From assembly GCA_964555355.1 (NCBI GenBank), contig CAZKRY010000008.1, positions 218,722-282,721 of the forward strand: a stretch of 64,000 nucleotides of DNA, written 5' to 3'. Position numbers and translations under genes: made by a program. The DNA comes from CAIKBL01 sp964555355. Lineage in GTDB: Bacteria; Pseudomonadota; Gammaproteobacteria; Ga0077536. Of the stretch, positions 25,006 through 33,708 are shown piece after piece; within the stretch, counting starts at the first letter, position 1; each line of letters opens with the position of its first letter. Below the pieces are notes generated by a model. The model was not told the DNA's origin and did no database searches. It saw only the letters and a program-made list of their open reading frames with translations.

Positions 25006-25919
25006 ACCGCCGTTTTCCGCGCTCCACCTTGAATCATCTGTTCGCCGACGCTGAGTTCCGGTTTGCTCAACAGCGCCGACTTGCCGCGGACTTCGCCGGC
25101 GGCGCCATGTGGGGTGCGTAGCACGCTGTCATTGCTCTTTTCGAGTTCGCGCGCTTCGTCGGCAAGCCGCGCGGCGAGGCGCATCATTTCGTGGCCGGCC
25201 GCCACCATCGGGATATAGCGCGTGAAATCCTGCTCTTTAAAGCAACCATCCGCAGTCACGGCGGACACCGCTTCGGCAATGGATAGCGCCGCATAAGCTT
25301 TCGCCGCTGCGTACGGATTGCCGAAGCCACCCGCCGCAATCGCCCGGTCAGGGCTAACAGTGATGGTCGGGTAGGCGGGTTTGCGGCTGGCTTTGAGATC
25401 TTCGATGACCCGATCGAGTTCCATCTGGACCAGTCGCAGAACCCCGGTCGCGGCCAACACGCGAATGACATCCGCATTGAACAGTGCCATTTCGGTCGGA
25501 TCCAAAAACTCGCGGCGCGCGCCAATCATCGAGTCGGCCGGGAAGATAAGAAAGCCTTGGCCTTCGGGAACGCTCTTCACTTGTTTGCCTTCTTCGTTCT
25601 TTTTGAAGAAAGCTTTTTTGGAGGGCCCGTCTGACAGCGTAATGATCGGTAATCCGGCTTCAGCCAACGACTTGCGCGAGTTGGCCGGACCCGCCAACGC
25701 GGCATTCGGGCTCACCAGCAGCACGAGATCGGGTTTATAGGCGAGCATTTGCTCGGTGGGCGGCAAACAGGACGCCGGATCGAGCTTGGCGCCGCAGGTA
25801 AACGAGCGAACCTCGATATCTTCGCGGTCAGCCCGCTCGTCGAGCAGTAAATCGAGCAGGGGAGCCGCGCCGATGCAGCCGAGTTTAAGCACACCGAGTT
25901 TGAATACGGGGGTGGACAT
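25002..25919 (-). CDS. mtd: F420-dependent methylenetetrahydromethanopterin dehydrogenase
   Basis: A 305-residue protein closely resembling archaeal Mtd, which interconverts methenyl- and methylene-tetrahydromethanopterin with coenzyme F420. Diagnostic stretches: LLDERADREDIEVR (~25-38), GARREFLDPTEMALFNAD (~125-145), RVLAATGVLRLVQ, ARELEKSNDSVLRTPH near the end. Differences from archaeal enzymes as I remember them are a short Lys-rich insertion (~105-115) and a ~30-residue C-terminal extension. RBS AGGAG lies just upstream of ATG 25919. It sits 79 bases after boxB and overlaps anbu. Archaeal-type Mtd is unexpected in a gammaproteobacterium; family call is firm, cofactor use is inferred. Confidence 0.9.
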   Translation of the reverse strand: MSTPVFKLGVLKLGCIGAAPLLDLLLDERADREDIEVRSFTCGAKLDPASCLPPTEQMLAYKPDLVLLVSPNAALAGPANSRKSLAEAGLPIITLSDGPSKKAFFKKNEEGKQVKSVPEGQGFLIFPADSMIGARREFLDPTEMALFNADVIRVLAATGVLRLVQMELDRVIEDLKASRKPAYPTITVSPDRAIAAGGFGNPYAAAKAYAALSIAEAVSAVTADGCFKEQDFTRYIPMVAAGHEMMRLAARLADEARELEKSNDSVLRTPHGAAGEVRGKSALLSKPELSVGEQMIQGGARKTAV

Positions 25920-25998
25920 TGGGATACTCCTGGGCCTTGGGTCTTGTTTTGACTGGCCGCTTTATCGCAATCGGCCACCGCCGCGTCAAGGGGCGGAT

Positions 25999-27420
25999 TT
26001 ACAGCCGAACATACTCGTAAACGACCGGCATGTTATTGATCCCGCGGTCGGGCGGTGCGACCCAACCGGCCATCTTGCCGGGTTCGACCACGCGCTGCAT
26101 CAAGCTTTTAACGTAGGCGCGGTCGCTTGCAGTCGGAAACGTGGTGTCGCGCAACGTCGCCCACGAGGCGGCTTTGATGCGGTTGCCTTGCAGATCGGTT
26201 GGAATGCCGGCCCACACTCCAATATTGCGCCCGAAGCGTGTCGAGGGAAGGGTGAGCTCAATCGCGTAGCCGGCGCGCTTGATGAGCATGTTCCAGCGCT
26301 TCAATCCCATCTCACAGTCTTTGACATACGCTTGGCGCGCGACTTCGTTCATCGCGTTGCGGAGTGGGACTTCGTCTACTTTGATCGCGTCATCGGCATC
26401 CGGGATCGGCACTTCAAACGTCGCCTGATCACACACGTGATCTGCATAACTCGTTTCATCCGGGCGCCCTTTAATGCCATTGGCGAACGTGCTTGCGGCG
26501 TTGGATGACACTTCCGAGCCGAACAAATCAAGGGACGAGGTAAACCAAAAATTTAGATAACGTTGGAGCAATGGAAGATCGATCCCGCCCGCACGACGAA
26601 TCGCCGCCGGATCGTCGGTGCCGAGTTCGTGCATGAGTTCGAGCGTGCGGCGAATGACGCGCGTGAGCCCTGTCTCGCCGACGAACATGTGATGCGCTTC
26701 CTCCGTCAACATAAAACGACAGGTGCGCGCGAGTGGGTCGAACGACGACTCGGCTAGGCACTTTAATTGGTACTTGCCATCGCGATCGGTGAAGTACGTG
26801 AAGCAATAAAATGATAGCCAATCTTCGATCGGTTCGTTGAAGGTGCCGAGAATACGCGGGTTATCCGCATCCCCCGAATGCCGCGCCAATAACTCTTCGG
26901 CTTCTTCGCGACCGTCACGCCCAAAATACGCATGCAGCAGATAAACCATCGCCCATAGATGTCGGCCTTCTTCGACGTTGACCTGAAACAGATTACGCAG
27001 GTCGTAGAGCGATGGACAGGTGAGCCCCAGCAGACGTTGTTGTTCAACCGACGCCGGCTCGGTGTCGCCTTGGGTGACGATTAGCCGCCGAAACTGTGCG
27101 CGAAACTCGCCCGGCACTTGTTGCCAGACGGGCTGTCCGAACATATCGCCGAAACCAATCGTGCGGTCGGGGATCGCATCTGCGAGAAAAATGCCCCAGC
27201 GATAATCCGGCATCTTGACCATACCGTAGCTCGCCCAACCTTCGGCATCGACACCCACGGCAGTGCGCAAATAAACATCGTTACCGGCAAATTCAGAAGG
27301 ACCGAGATCGCGCCACCAATTGAGGAAGTGCGGTTGCCAATGCTCTAGCGCGCGTTGCAGCGTACGATCGCTCGCGAGATTGACGTTGTTAGGGATGCGT
27401 TCGTCGTAATTGATGCTCAT
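25999..27420 (-). CDS. boxB: Benzoyl-CoA 2,3-epoxidase, oxygenase subunit BoxB
   Basis: A 473-residue class I di-iron oxygenase that epoxidises benzoyl-CoA in the aerobic 'box' pathway. It starts MSINYDERIPNNVNLASDRTL. Carboxylate/His di-iron ligand segments are visible: NLFQVNVEEGRHLWAMVY (~150) and FMLTEEAHHMFVGE (~238); DNPRILGTFNEPIEDWLSFY is also typical. It lies 30 bases downstream of boxC. Catalysis normally needs the reductase BoxA, which is not in this window. Confidence 0.95.
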   Translation of the reverse strand: MSINYDERIPNNVNLASDRTLQRALEHWQPHFLNWWRDLGPSEFAGNDVYLRTAVGVDAEGWASYGMVKMPDYRWGIFLADAIPDRTIGFGDMFGQPVWQQVPGEFRAQFRRLIVTQGDTEPASVEQQRLLGLTCPSLYDLRNLFQVNVEEGRHLWAMVYLLHAYFGRDGREEAEELLARHSGDADNPRILGTFNEPIEDWLSFYCFTYFTDRDGKYQLKCLAESSFDPLARTCRFMLTEEAHHMFVGETGLTRVIRRTLELMHELGTDDPAAIRRAGGIDLPLLQRYLNFWFTSSLDLFGSEVSSNAASTFANGIKGRPDETSYADHVCDQATFEVPIPDADDAIKVDEVPLRNAMNEVARQAYVKDCEMGLKRWNMLIKRAGYAIELTLPSTRFGRNIGVWAGIPTDLQGNRIKAASWATLRDTTFPTASDRAYVKSLMQRVVEPGKMAGWVAPPDRGINNMPVVYEYVRL

Positions 27421-27450
27421 CTTAGGTCTCCCGAAGTCACGAGTGCCGCG

Positions 27451-29124
27451 TTACACGCGGCGCCAGTCAAACGAAGCTTTTTTGCCAGTGCCGAATACCT
27501 TCAATGCACCTTGTTCGCCGACTGCATTGGGTCGATTGAAGATCCAGTTCTGCCACGCCGTCAGCCGGCCGAACACCCGAGTCTCGAGCGTTTCCGCGCC
27601 ACCAAACCGGAGCGACGCTTCCATGCCGGTCAAGGCATCCGGCGACAATGACGCGCGTTCTTCAAGTGCGATGCGGACTTCGTCCGTCCAATCGATGTCG
27701 TCCGGTGCAAAGGTCACTAAACCCAGCATCAACGCGGTGTCGGCGTCGAGCGCTTCGCCCAGGTGTTCCCGAACGGCGTGCACGGCGCTCTCATCGCCGC
27801 CAAACCGTGTCAGCAGGCGCGTTTGATGATTGACCATGGGGTAATGGCCGAAGTTGACCTCGGTCAGTTGCAGACGTGGTGCCTGCGCAGGCGACTCCGG
27901 TAAATGGAGCATAAAGCTGCGATCGGCGGCGAAGGCGAGTTCAGCGAGCGTGCCGCAGAAACACGCGCCCTCATCGAGCAGCGCAAAGAGACTGCGCGGC
28001 GATACCTCGAGCCGCGCCAGCGTCCGCCGTAGCATGCCGAGCGTGGCGGCCGCGAACCAATGCTCCCGATGTTCGACGAGCGCGGCATCATAAGCCGCCA
28101 CCACGTTGGCCTCGCCACGGGTTTTCAACACCCAAGTGCCGATCTCAAGCTCGTTTAAGCGCAATAACAAAATTGCATCGTCGAGTTCACGCGCCATCGC
28201 CAGCGGCCAGAAGCGCGCGCCAAGCGCGAGCATCTGCGCGGGCGTTGTCGCCTCACATGTGGCTGGCGCCGAGATCGTGATCGTCGCGAGCCGTGCTGCG
28301 CGGTCCAGCTCGACATCGACATGCTCATAGTGGATTCCCGTCGAATCGATAGTCCTGGCGAGTGGGGTCAGTGAGACCCCGTTTTCCCCGGGCCGTCGTG
28401 TGCTCGAAGCGCGTAGGGCGTTGACGCGTTCGGCGATCGCAGTCTTAAACTGCTGTGGCTTTGCCAAGTGATCGACCAACTTCCATTCCCGCGCGCGCTC
28501 GCCGCGTACGCCTTCACTGGTGGTACAGAAAAAATCCGCGTGATCGCGCCGCACCTTTCGTTTATCCGTCAAGCGAGTCAGACCCCCGGTGCCGGGTAAC
28601 ACGCCGAGCAACGGTACTTCGGGCAAGCTGACAGTCGAAGATCGATCGTCGATCAATAAAATCTCGTCACACGCGAGCGCGAGTTCGTAACCGCCGCCGG
28701 CCACCGTGCCGTTGACGGCCGCGATAAATCTAAGCCCCTCGTGGCGGCTCGAATCCTCGATGCCATTGCGAGTTTCGTTGGTGAACTTACAAAAGTTGAC
28801 CTTCCATGCGTGACTCGCGAGCCCCAACATGTAAATGTTCGCGCCGGAACAGAACATGCGTTCGCGCAAACTCGTCAACACCACGACCTTGACCGCGGGA
28901 AATTCAAAGCGCAGCCGTTGCAGCGCATCGAAAAGCTCCATGTCGACGCCGAGATCATAAGAATTCAGTTTCAAGCGATAGCCGGGTTGTAGACCGCCGT
29001 CTTCGGCAACGCTGAGGCCTAAGGTAGCAACGTCACCTTCAACGCTGAGTTGCCAATGACGGTAAGTCGCCGGCGCTCGATCGTAGGTAATGTAGGCCGG
29101 CGTCGCCGGCGAGGCGGTATTCAT
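27451..29124 (-). CDS. boxC: 2,3-epoxybenzoyl-CoA dihydrolase BoxC
   Basis: A 557-residue crotonase-superfamily enzyme that opens the ring of 2,3-epoxybenzoyl-CoA, giving 3,4-didehydroadipyl-CoA semialdehyde and formate. The N-terminal half shows crotonase features: VVLTSLRERMFCSGANIYML (CoA/oxyanion region) and FIAAVNGTVAGGGYELALACDEI, then PEVPLLGVLPGTGGLTRLTDKRK. The length matches known BoxC. The ATG overlaps the boxR stop (ATGA). Formate release matters for interpreting the mtd gene two positions downstream. Confidence 0.95.
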   Translation of the reverse strand: MNTASPATPAYITYDRAPATYRHWQLSVEGDVATLGLSVAEDGGLQPGYRLKLNSYDLGVDMELFDALQRLRFEFPAVKVVVLTSLRERMFCSGANIYMLGLASHAWKVNFCKFTNETRNGIEDSSRHEGLRFIAAVNGTVAGGGYELALACDEILLIDDRSSTVSLPEVPLLGVLPGTGGLTRLTDKRKVRRDHADFFCTTSEGVRGERAREWKLVDHLAKPQQFKTAIAERVNALRASSTRRPGENGVSLTPLARTIDSTGIHYEHVDVELDRAARLATITISAPATCEATTPAQMLALGARFWPLAMARELDDAILLLRLNELEIGTWVLKTRGEANVVAAYDAALVEHREHWFAAATLGMLRRTLARLEVSPRSLFALLDEGACFCGTLAELAFAADRSFMLHLPESPAQAPRLQLTEVNFGHYPMVNHQTRLLTRFGGDESAVHAVREHLGEALDADTALMLGLVTFAPDDIDWTDEVRIALEERASLSPDALTGMEASLRFGGAETLETRVFGRLTAWQNWIFNRPNAVGEQGALKVFGTGKKASFDWRRV

Positions 29125-30002
29125 GCGAGATTCTCCGAATCGCGATAGGCGTTGAGCGCGCTCAACAAAGCTGCAAAGGATTGTTCGACGTTGAGCCCGG
29201 CGGTATCGACGGTCAGCGTTGCTTGCGCATATCGCGCACTGCGTTCCACGAGAATGCTGCGTAGATCGTCCATGGCATCCGTGTTACCGGCCATCGGCCG
29301 CATATCTCCTTGCGCGACGACACGCGCCATGTGTTCTTCCGGGTTTGCTTTCAGCCACACCGTCAAACAAGCCCCGAGCAAGCGTGAAAAAGTAGTGAGA
29401 TCGGCGACGATGCTGCCACCGGTTGCGATGACACATGCCGGATACTCTTGCAAGATTTCATTAAGGCAACGCCGTTCGTATCGCCGGTACGTGGTTTGGC
29501 CGTAGGAAAGAAACATTTCTTCGAGGCGAATGCCCGAGCGGCGTTCGATTTCACGATCGAGTTCCAGTAACGGCACTTGATAATGCGTGGCGAGACGAGC
29601 ACCTAACGTGCTCTTGCCGGCGCCACGCAAGCCGACCAGAGCGATGCGCGGGCCGGTAGGTGGAGCCATCGGCTGTAGTTGCAGGCGCAGACTCCGTAAA
29701 GCGTCATCGGACATCGTCGCCAACTGCGCTTGCAGTAGCAGAAACTCAGCGGAGTGGGACGGCGCATCGTCGACCAACAAACCGAGTCGCGTGCCTAGCG
29801 CATCGGCGATCCGCTGCAGCGTCAGCAACGATGCATTGCCGTGACCGGTTTCAAGCTGCGCCAGAAAACGCTCGGAGACCTGCGATTGCTGCGCCAGCGC
29901 CCGCCTCGTCATACCGCGTTGGGCCCGGGCCTGGCGCACGCGTTCGCCGATGGCCGGCAAGAAAGTGCCGGTGGGAGGGGCGGACGGCGACTCGGCCAGC
30001 AT
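29121..30002 (-). CDS. boxR: BoxR/BzdR-type benzoyl-CoA responsive repressor
   Basis: A 293-residue two-domain regulator. An N-terminal XRE helix-turn-helix (IGERVRQARAQRGMTRRALAQQ...LAQLETGHGNASLLTL) is joined to a shikimate-kinase-like domain with an intact P-loop, GLRGAGKSTLG (~residue 135). In Azoarcus BzdR and BoxR the second domain senses benzoyl-CoA and releases DNA. I chose ATG 30002 because the open frame upstream (to 30056) covers the divergent promoter/operator. Its stop overlaps boxC, so the regulator is first gene of its own operon and likely autoregulated. Confidence 0.9.
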   Translation of the reverse strand: MLAESPSAPPTGTFLPAIGERVRQARAQRGMTRRALAQQSQVSERFLAQLETGHGNASLLTLQRIADALGTRLGLLVDDAPSHSAEFLLLQAQLATMSDDALRSLRLQLQPMAPPTGPRIALVGLRGAGKSTLGARLATHYQVPLLELDREIERRSGIRLEEMFLSYGQTTYRRYERRCLNEILQEYPACVIATGGSIVADLTTFSRLLGACLTVWLKANPEEHMARVVAQGDMRPMAGNTDAMDDLRSILVERSARYAQATLTVDTAGLNVEQSFAALLSALNAYRDSENLA

Positions 30003-30012
30003 GTTTAGAGGC

Positions 30013-30055
30013 TGCACTATATTGCCTAGATCAACTGTACGTGAAATATAATGCA
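30013..30055. promoter_or_regulatory. Divergent box operator/promoter with inverted repeat
   Basis: TGCACTATATT (30013-30023) and AATATAATGCA (30045-30055) are an inverted repeat matching at 10 of 11 positions. The right arm contains TATAAT (30047-30052), a -10 for the rightward flavodoxin-bclA genes. The left arm, read leftward, contains TATAGT, a -10 for boxR. Both arms carry TGCA, the core of known BzdR sites. A bound repressor would cover both -10 elements. The -35 matches are weak (~19-base spacing). Confidence 0.6.
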
Positions 30056-30088
30056 CTCACTTTCTATTCCGCAAGCCAGGAGTCGCCT

Positions 30089-30562
30089 TTGTCCGCACCA
30101 ATCCTGATCCTGGTCGGTACTACGACCGGTAATGCCCAGTACGTGGCTGAAGAAGCGCAATACCAATTCCGCCAGGCTGGTTTCGTCGCGAACATCCTGC
30201 AGATGGACGAGTTGGACGCGGCGGTTTTTCAAGCGCCGGGTCCGTTTCTGCTCTGCGTATCGACTTACGGCTACGGCGATGTGCCCGCCAATGCGAAACA
30301 ACTTTACGAATCGTTGGTGTCTGAGAAACCTGCACTCAATGGCATGACCTACGGTGTGATTTCGCTCGGTGATTCGTCGCACGCACAAACCTTTTGCTTT
30401 GCCGGCAAGCGGTTTGACCAAGCGTTGCACAAGTTGGGCGCGCGCCGGCTCGGTGATGTGCTGATCCACGACGCGTCATCGGGCATCATGCCGGAGGAAG
30501 CCGCTGCCACCTGGCTACCGCAATGGATTGCGGAACTCGGCCCGGTGCCGACTGTCGGTTAA
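30089..30562 (+). CDS. Flavodoxin-like protein
   Basis: A 157-residue single-domain flavodoxin-fold protein. It begins SAPILILVGTTTGNAQYVAEEAQ, where TTTGNAQ is the FMN phosphate-binding loop; VSTYGYGDVPANA and ISLGDSSHAQTFCFAGKRFD are the flavin-stacking loops, as in the flavodoxin domain of sulfite reductase or MioC-type proteins. Start TTG 30089 has AGGAG at 30078-30082; no better start exists without entering the operator. It is divergent from boxR and 33 bases before the benzoate-CoA ligase, suggesting a role in electron supply to the pathway. That role is inference. Confidence 0.8.
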   Translation: MSAPILILVGTTTGNAQYVAEEAQYQFRQAGFVANILQMDELDAAVFQAPGPFLLCVSTYGYGDVPANAKQLYESLVSEKPALNGMTYGVISLGDSSHAQTFCFAGKRFDQALHKLGARRLGDVLIHDASSGIMPEEAAATWLPQWIAELGPVPTVG

Positions 30563-30595
30563 CCTTGTGCCTGCCCCGAACCCATTGCGAGTGAC

Positions 30596-32188
30596 ATGCT
30601 TTCAGCCGCCGATCATCAAGTCTCGCCGCCGCGGATCGAGATCCCGCGTATTTACAACGCTGCGCACGATCTGCTCGCGCGCAATTTTGCCGCCGGGCGC
30701 GACAACAAAGTCGCCTATCTCGATGACGACGGCCGTTATACCTTTGCCGAGTTAGCGGCACGCGTTAACCGCGCCGCCAATGCGCTCTGCAAGCTCGGTC
30801 TGCAACCCGAAGATCGCATTGCGCTCGTCATGCACGATGCAATCGATTACCCGGCGGTATTTCTAGGCGCCATCAAAGCCGGGGTGATCCCGGTTGCGCT
30901 CAACACCTGGCTGCCGAGCGTGGATTATCGCTTCATGTTGCAGGACAGTCGGGCCAAGGCATTGGTGGTCTCCGCATCCTTGTTGCCCACCTTGGAGGAA
31001 GCGATTGCGCAGAGTCCCGCGCTACGCCACGTAATTGTCACCGACGGTGCAGCGCCGGCCAGCACGCATGCGCTGCGTGGGTTGCTCGCAGATGCGCCTA
31101 GTACGTTCGAGACGTACGCTACCACCGCCGACGATGCCTGTTTTTGGTTGTATTCATCCGGTTCAACCGGCGTGCCGAAAGGGGTCGTGCATGTCCATTC
31201 CAGTTTGATCCAAACCGCGGAGCTCTACGCGCGTCCGGTACTTGGGCTGACTGATGCTGATGTCACGTTCTCCGCCGCCAAATTGTTTTTTGCCTATGGC
31301 TTAGGCAATAGCCTGACGTTTCCGCTCGCCGTCGGGGCGACCGCCATTCTGATGCGCGAGCGTCCGAGTCCCGAGGCGGTCTTCAAACGATTGACCGAAC
31401 TTAAGGCCACGGTGTTTTACGGCGTGCCGACGCTCTACGCCGGGATGTTGGCAAGTCCGGCCCTGCCACCGCGCGAGGCTTTCAATTTGCGGCTCTGCGC
31501 TTCGGCCGGCGAAGCTTTGCCGGCGGAACTCGGTAATCGGTTCACGCAACATTTGGGCGTCGAAATATTAGATGGCATCGGATCGACGGAAATGTTGCAT
31601 ATTTTTCTGTCGAATCGACGCGGACGCGTACGTTATGGCACCACCGGGCAACCGCTGCCGGGGTATGCAGTGCGTTTATTGGACGATGCGGGCGCGGAAG
31701 TGGCGGCGGGTGAACTCGGCGAGCTACACGTCAAAGGACCTTCGATGGCGAGTCAGTATTGGAATAACCGCGCCAAATCGGCCAGTACGTTTTTAGGTGC
31801 GTGGACGCGCACCGGTGACAAATACGCCATCGATCAAGACGGGTATTTTGTCTACGGCGGGCGGGCTGACGACATGCTGAAAGTGAGCGGCCAGTATGTG
31901 TCACCGTTTGAAGTCGAAGCCGCGCTGATGACGCACACTAGCGTGCTGGAAGCGGCGGTGGTCGGTCGCCAGGACGCGGAGGGGCTAACTAAGCCCGAGG
32001 CCTTCGTTGTGTTGAAGGCCGATATCGAAGACTCGGCGGAACTCGCGGAGTCGCTGAAACAGCACGTTAGAGACGTGCTCGCACCCCATAAATATCCGCG
32101 GTGGATCACGTTCATCACCGAGTTACCCAAGACCGCCACCGGCAAAATTCAGCGCTTTAAACTGCGCCAGGAGCAGATCAGCACGTGA
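30596..32188 (+). CDS. bclA: Benzoate-CoA ligase
   Basis: A 530-residue ANL-superfamily ligase making benzoyl-CoA from benzoate, ATP and CoA, the entry step of the box pathway. Motifs: P-loop YSSGSTGVPKGVVHVHSS (~residue 185), DGIGSTEMLHIFLSN (aryl-CoA ligase A5 region, ~325), ARTGDKYAIDQDGYF-type hinge region, and catalytic Lys in TGKIQRFKLRQ near the end. The overall pattern fits the benzoate-CoA ligase family rather than acetyl- or long-chain ligases; related aryl acids may also be used. Its TGA overlaps the GTG of the following carboxypeptidase gene. Confidence 0.9.
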   Translation: MLSAADHQVSPPRIEIPRIYNAAHDLLARNFAAGRDNKVAYLDDDGRYTFAELAARVNRAANALCKLGLQPEDRIALVMHDAIDYPAVFLGAIKAGVIPVALNTWLPSVDYRFMLQDSRAKALVVSASLLPTLEEAIAQSPALRHVIVTDGAAPASTHALRGLLADAPSTFETYATTADDACFWLYSSGSTGVPKGVVHVHSSLIQTAELYARPVLGLTDADVTFSAAKLFFAYGLGNSLTFPLAVGATAILMRERPSPEAVFKRLTELKATVFYGVPTLYAGMLASPALPPREAFNLRLCASAGEALPAELGNRFTQHLGVEILDGIGSTEMLHIFLSNRRGRVRYGTTGQPLPGYAVRLLDDAGAEVAAGELGELHVKGPSMASQYWNNRAKSASTFLGAWTRTGDKYAIDQDGYFVYGGRADDMLKVSGQYVSPFEVEAALMTHTSVLEAAVVGRQDAEGLTKPEAFVVLKADIEDSAELAESLKQHVRDVLAPHKYPRWITFITELPKTATGKIQRFKLRQEQIST

Positions 32189-33708
32189 TCCATGTATTGA
32201 AGGGGGTTGGGGTGGCGCTGATGCTATGGAGCTGTGCGCCGATAATTGTCGCCGAACCGAATTTTGCCCCACCGCTGATCGCTAACGGTCACGGCAGGAT
32301 TAGTACTTCCGCCGAGATGACACAGTTCTTGCAAACACTTGTGGCGCGTAATCCCGAGATCGCGACGCTGAATGTCGCCGGCAAATCGGTGCAGGGACGA
32401 CCGCTCGAAGTGTTGCGGCTGGCGACCGGCGATGTCGAGGAGACACGCAAACCGCGCGTCATGGTCATCGGCTCGCAACACGGCGCGGCCGAACCCGCGG
32501 GCGGTGAAGCTTTGTTGATCATCGCGCTTGAACTTGCCGAAGGTCCGTTACGCCCGCTGCTTGACGATCTCGATGTCCTACTCATTCCAAACGCTAACCC
32601 GGACGGACGTGACATCCTGCGGCGGGCGAATGCTAACGGCGTCAATATCAACACCGATTTTGTACTCGTTAGCCAGCCGGAGACCCGGATCATGAAAGAG
32701 ATCCTGCACGAGTACGCGCCAGACGCCGTGCTCGACTCACACGAGTCGGCGGTGCTAAAGCGCAAAACGCTCGCACGCGAGGGCTATCTGACGGATTTCA
32801 ACGCACAGTTCGAATACAGCAACAATCCCGCCGTGCCCGCGGCGCTCCGCGATTTCGCGGCGCAGACCGTGTTACCGGCGGTAACCGCGCGCGTCACGGA
32901 GGGTGGTTTGCCGGCGCATCGCTACATCGGAGAGATTATCAGCACGAAGCAACCCATCACGAACGGCGGATTAACATTGCGCAATTTTCGTAACACGGCC
33001 GGTATGACAGGGGCGCTGTCCTTATTGGTCGAAACTAAACTCGATAATAAAGATGACAGCTACCCCACCTATCGCAACATCGCCGTACGGGTTGAGCGCC
33101 AGTTGTTGTGCATTCGCTCGTTCTTGCGAGAAATGCACGTTCGACGCGACGCCATCATGGAAATCACCAACGCCGCGCGGCTAGCGTTGCCCAAAGAGCC
33201 GGTCACGATGTACGCCGGCTACGTCAAAGACGAGGCGAATCCGACGGTCAAAATCCCCATGCGCAAGCTTGATTCGCGCGAGCGGGTGGAACTTGAGTTT
33301 CGCGATCATCGCGCGATTGTCACCGACGATACGGTGCCTTATCCCCCGATGATGGTAGTCACGGCAAATATGGACAAGCTCCGACCGCTGCTCGAGCGTC
33401 ACGGCATCAACTATTGGAGTTTGACCCAACCGACGGCGGCGACGGTTATCGCTAATCGCTTTGAAGGTCGCGCGAATATTTACGATCGCGTCAAAGTGCT
33501 TGAAGAAGCTCGCCGCGAAGTTCCGGTTGAACCGGGGAGCTTATTTATCGACTTGAATCAACCGCATGGTCGATTAGCGCTGCTGTTACTCGATCCACGT
33601 TCGACCAGTAGCGTGTTCCGTTATCCCGAGTATGCGCAGTTAGTTGACGCGACGCGGGAGTTTTTTGTTTACCGAACCTTCAAGGGCGCGATTCGCAGTC
33701 AGCCGTGA
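32185..33708 (+). CDS. M14-family zinc carboxypeptidase paralogue 1 (exported)
   Basis: A 507-residue M14-type metallopeptidase with a signal peptide (cleavage near IIVAEP). Zinc-ligand regions are GSQHGAAEPAGGEALL and VLDSHESAV; the catalytic Glu is likely in LLVETKLD. Two oddities: the first ligand motif reads HxxxE rather than the classical HxxE, and the substrate-carboxylate Arg of the usual NxNRDF motif is Thr here (VNINTDF). It overlaps bclA (GTGA) and the next gene, so it belongs to the benzoate operon. Possible role: releasing benzoate from amino-acid conjugates; unproven. Confidence 0.78.
   Translation: MIHVLKGVGVALMLWSCAPIIVAEPNFAPPLIANGHGRISTSAEMTQFLQTLVARNPEIATLNVAGKSVQGRPLEVLRLATGDVEETRKPRVMVIGSQHGAAEPAGGEALLIIALELAEGPLRPLLDDLDVLLIPNANPDGRDILRRANANGVNINTDFVLVSQPETRIMKEILHEYAPDAVLDSHESAVLKRKTLAREGYLTDFNAQFEYSNNPAVPAALRDFAAQTVLPAVTARVTEGGLPAHRYIGEIISTKQPITNGGLTLRNFRNTAGMTGALSLLVETKLDNKDDSYPTYRNIAVRVERQLLCIRSFLREMHVRRDAIMEITNAARLALPKEPVTMYAGYVKDEANPTVKIPMRKLDSRERVELEFRDHRAIVTDDTVPYPPMMVVTANMDKLRPLLERHGINYWSLTQPTAATVIANRFEGRANIYDRVKVLEEARREVPVEPGSLFIDLNQPHGRLALLLLDPRSTSSVFRYPEYAQLVDATREFFVYRTFKGAIRSQP

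Noticed and set aside
30003..30056. Longer boxR start at 30056
   Set aside because: It would put the inverted-repeat operator and both -10 boxes inside the coding region; ATG 30002 is more sensible.
30089..30562. BoxA reductase
   Set aside because: The protein has only a flavodoxin fold; BoxA needs ferredoxin and NADPH-reductase domains.
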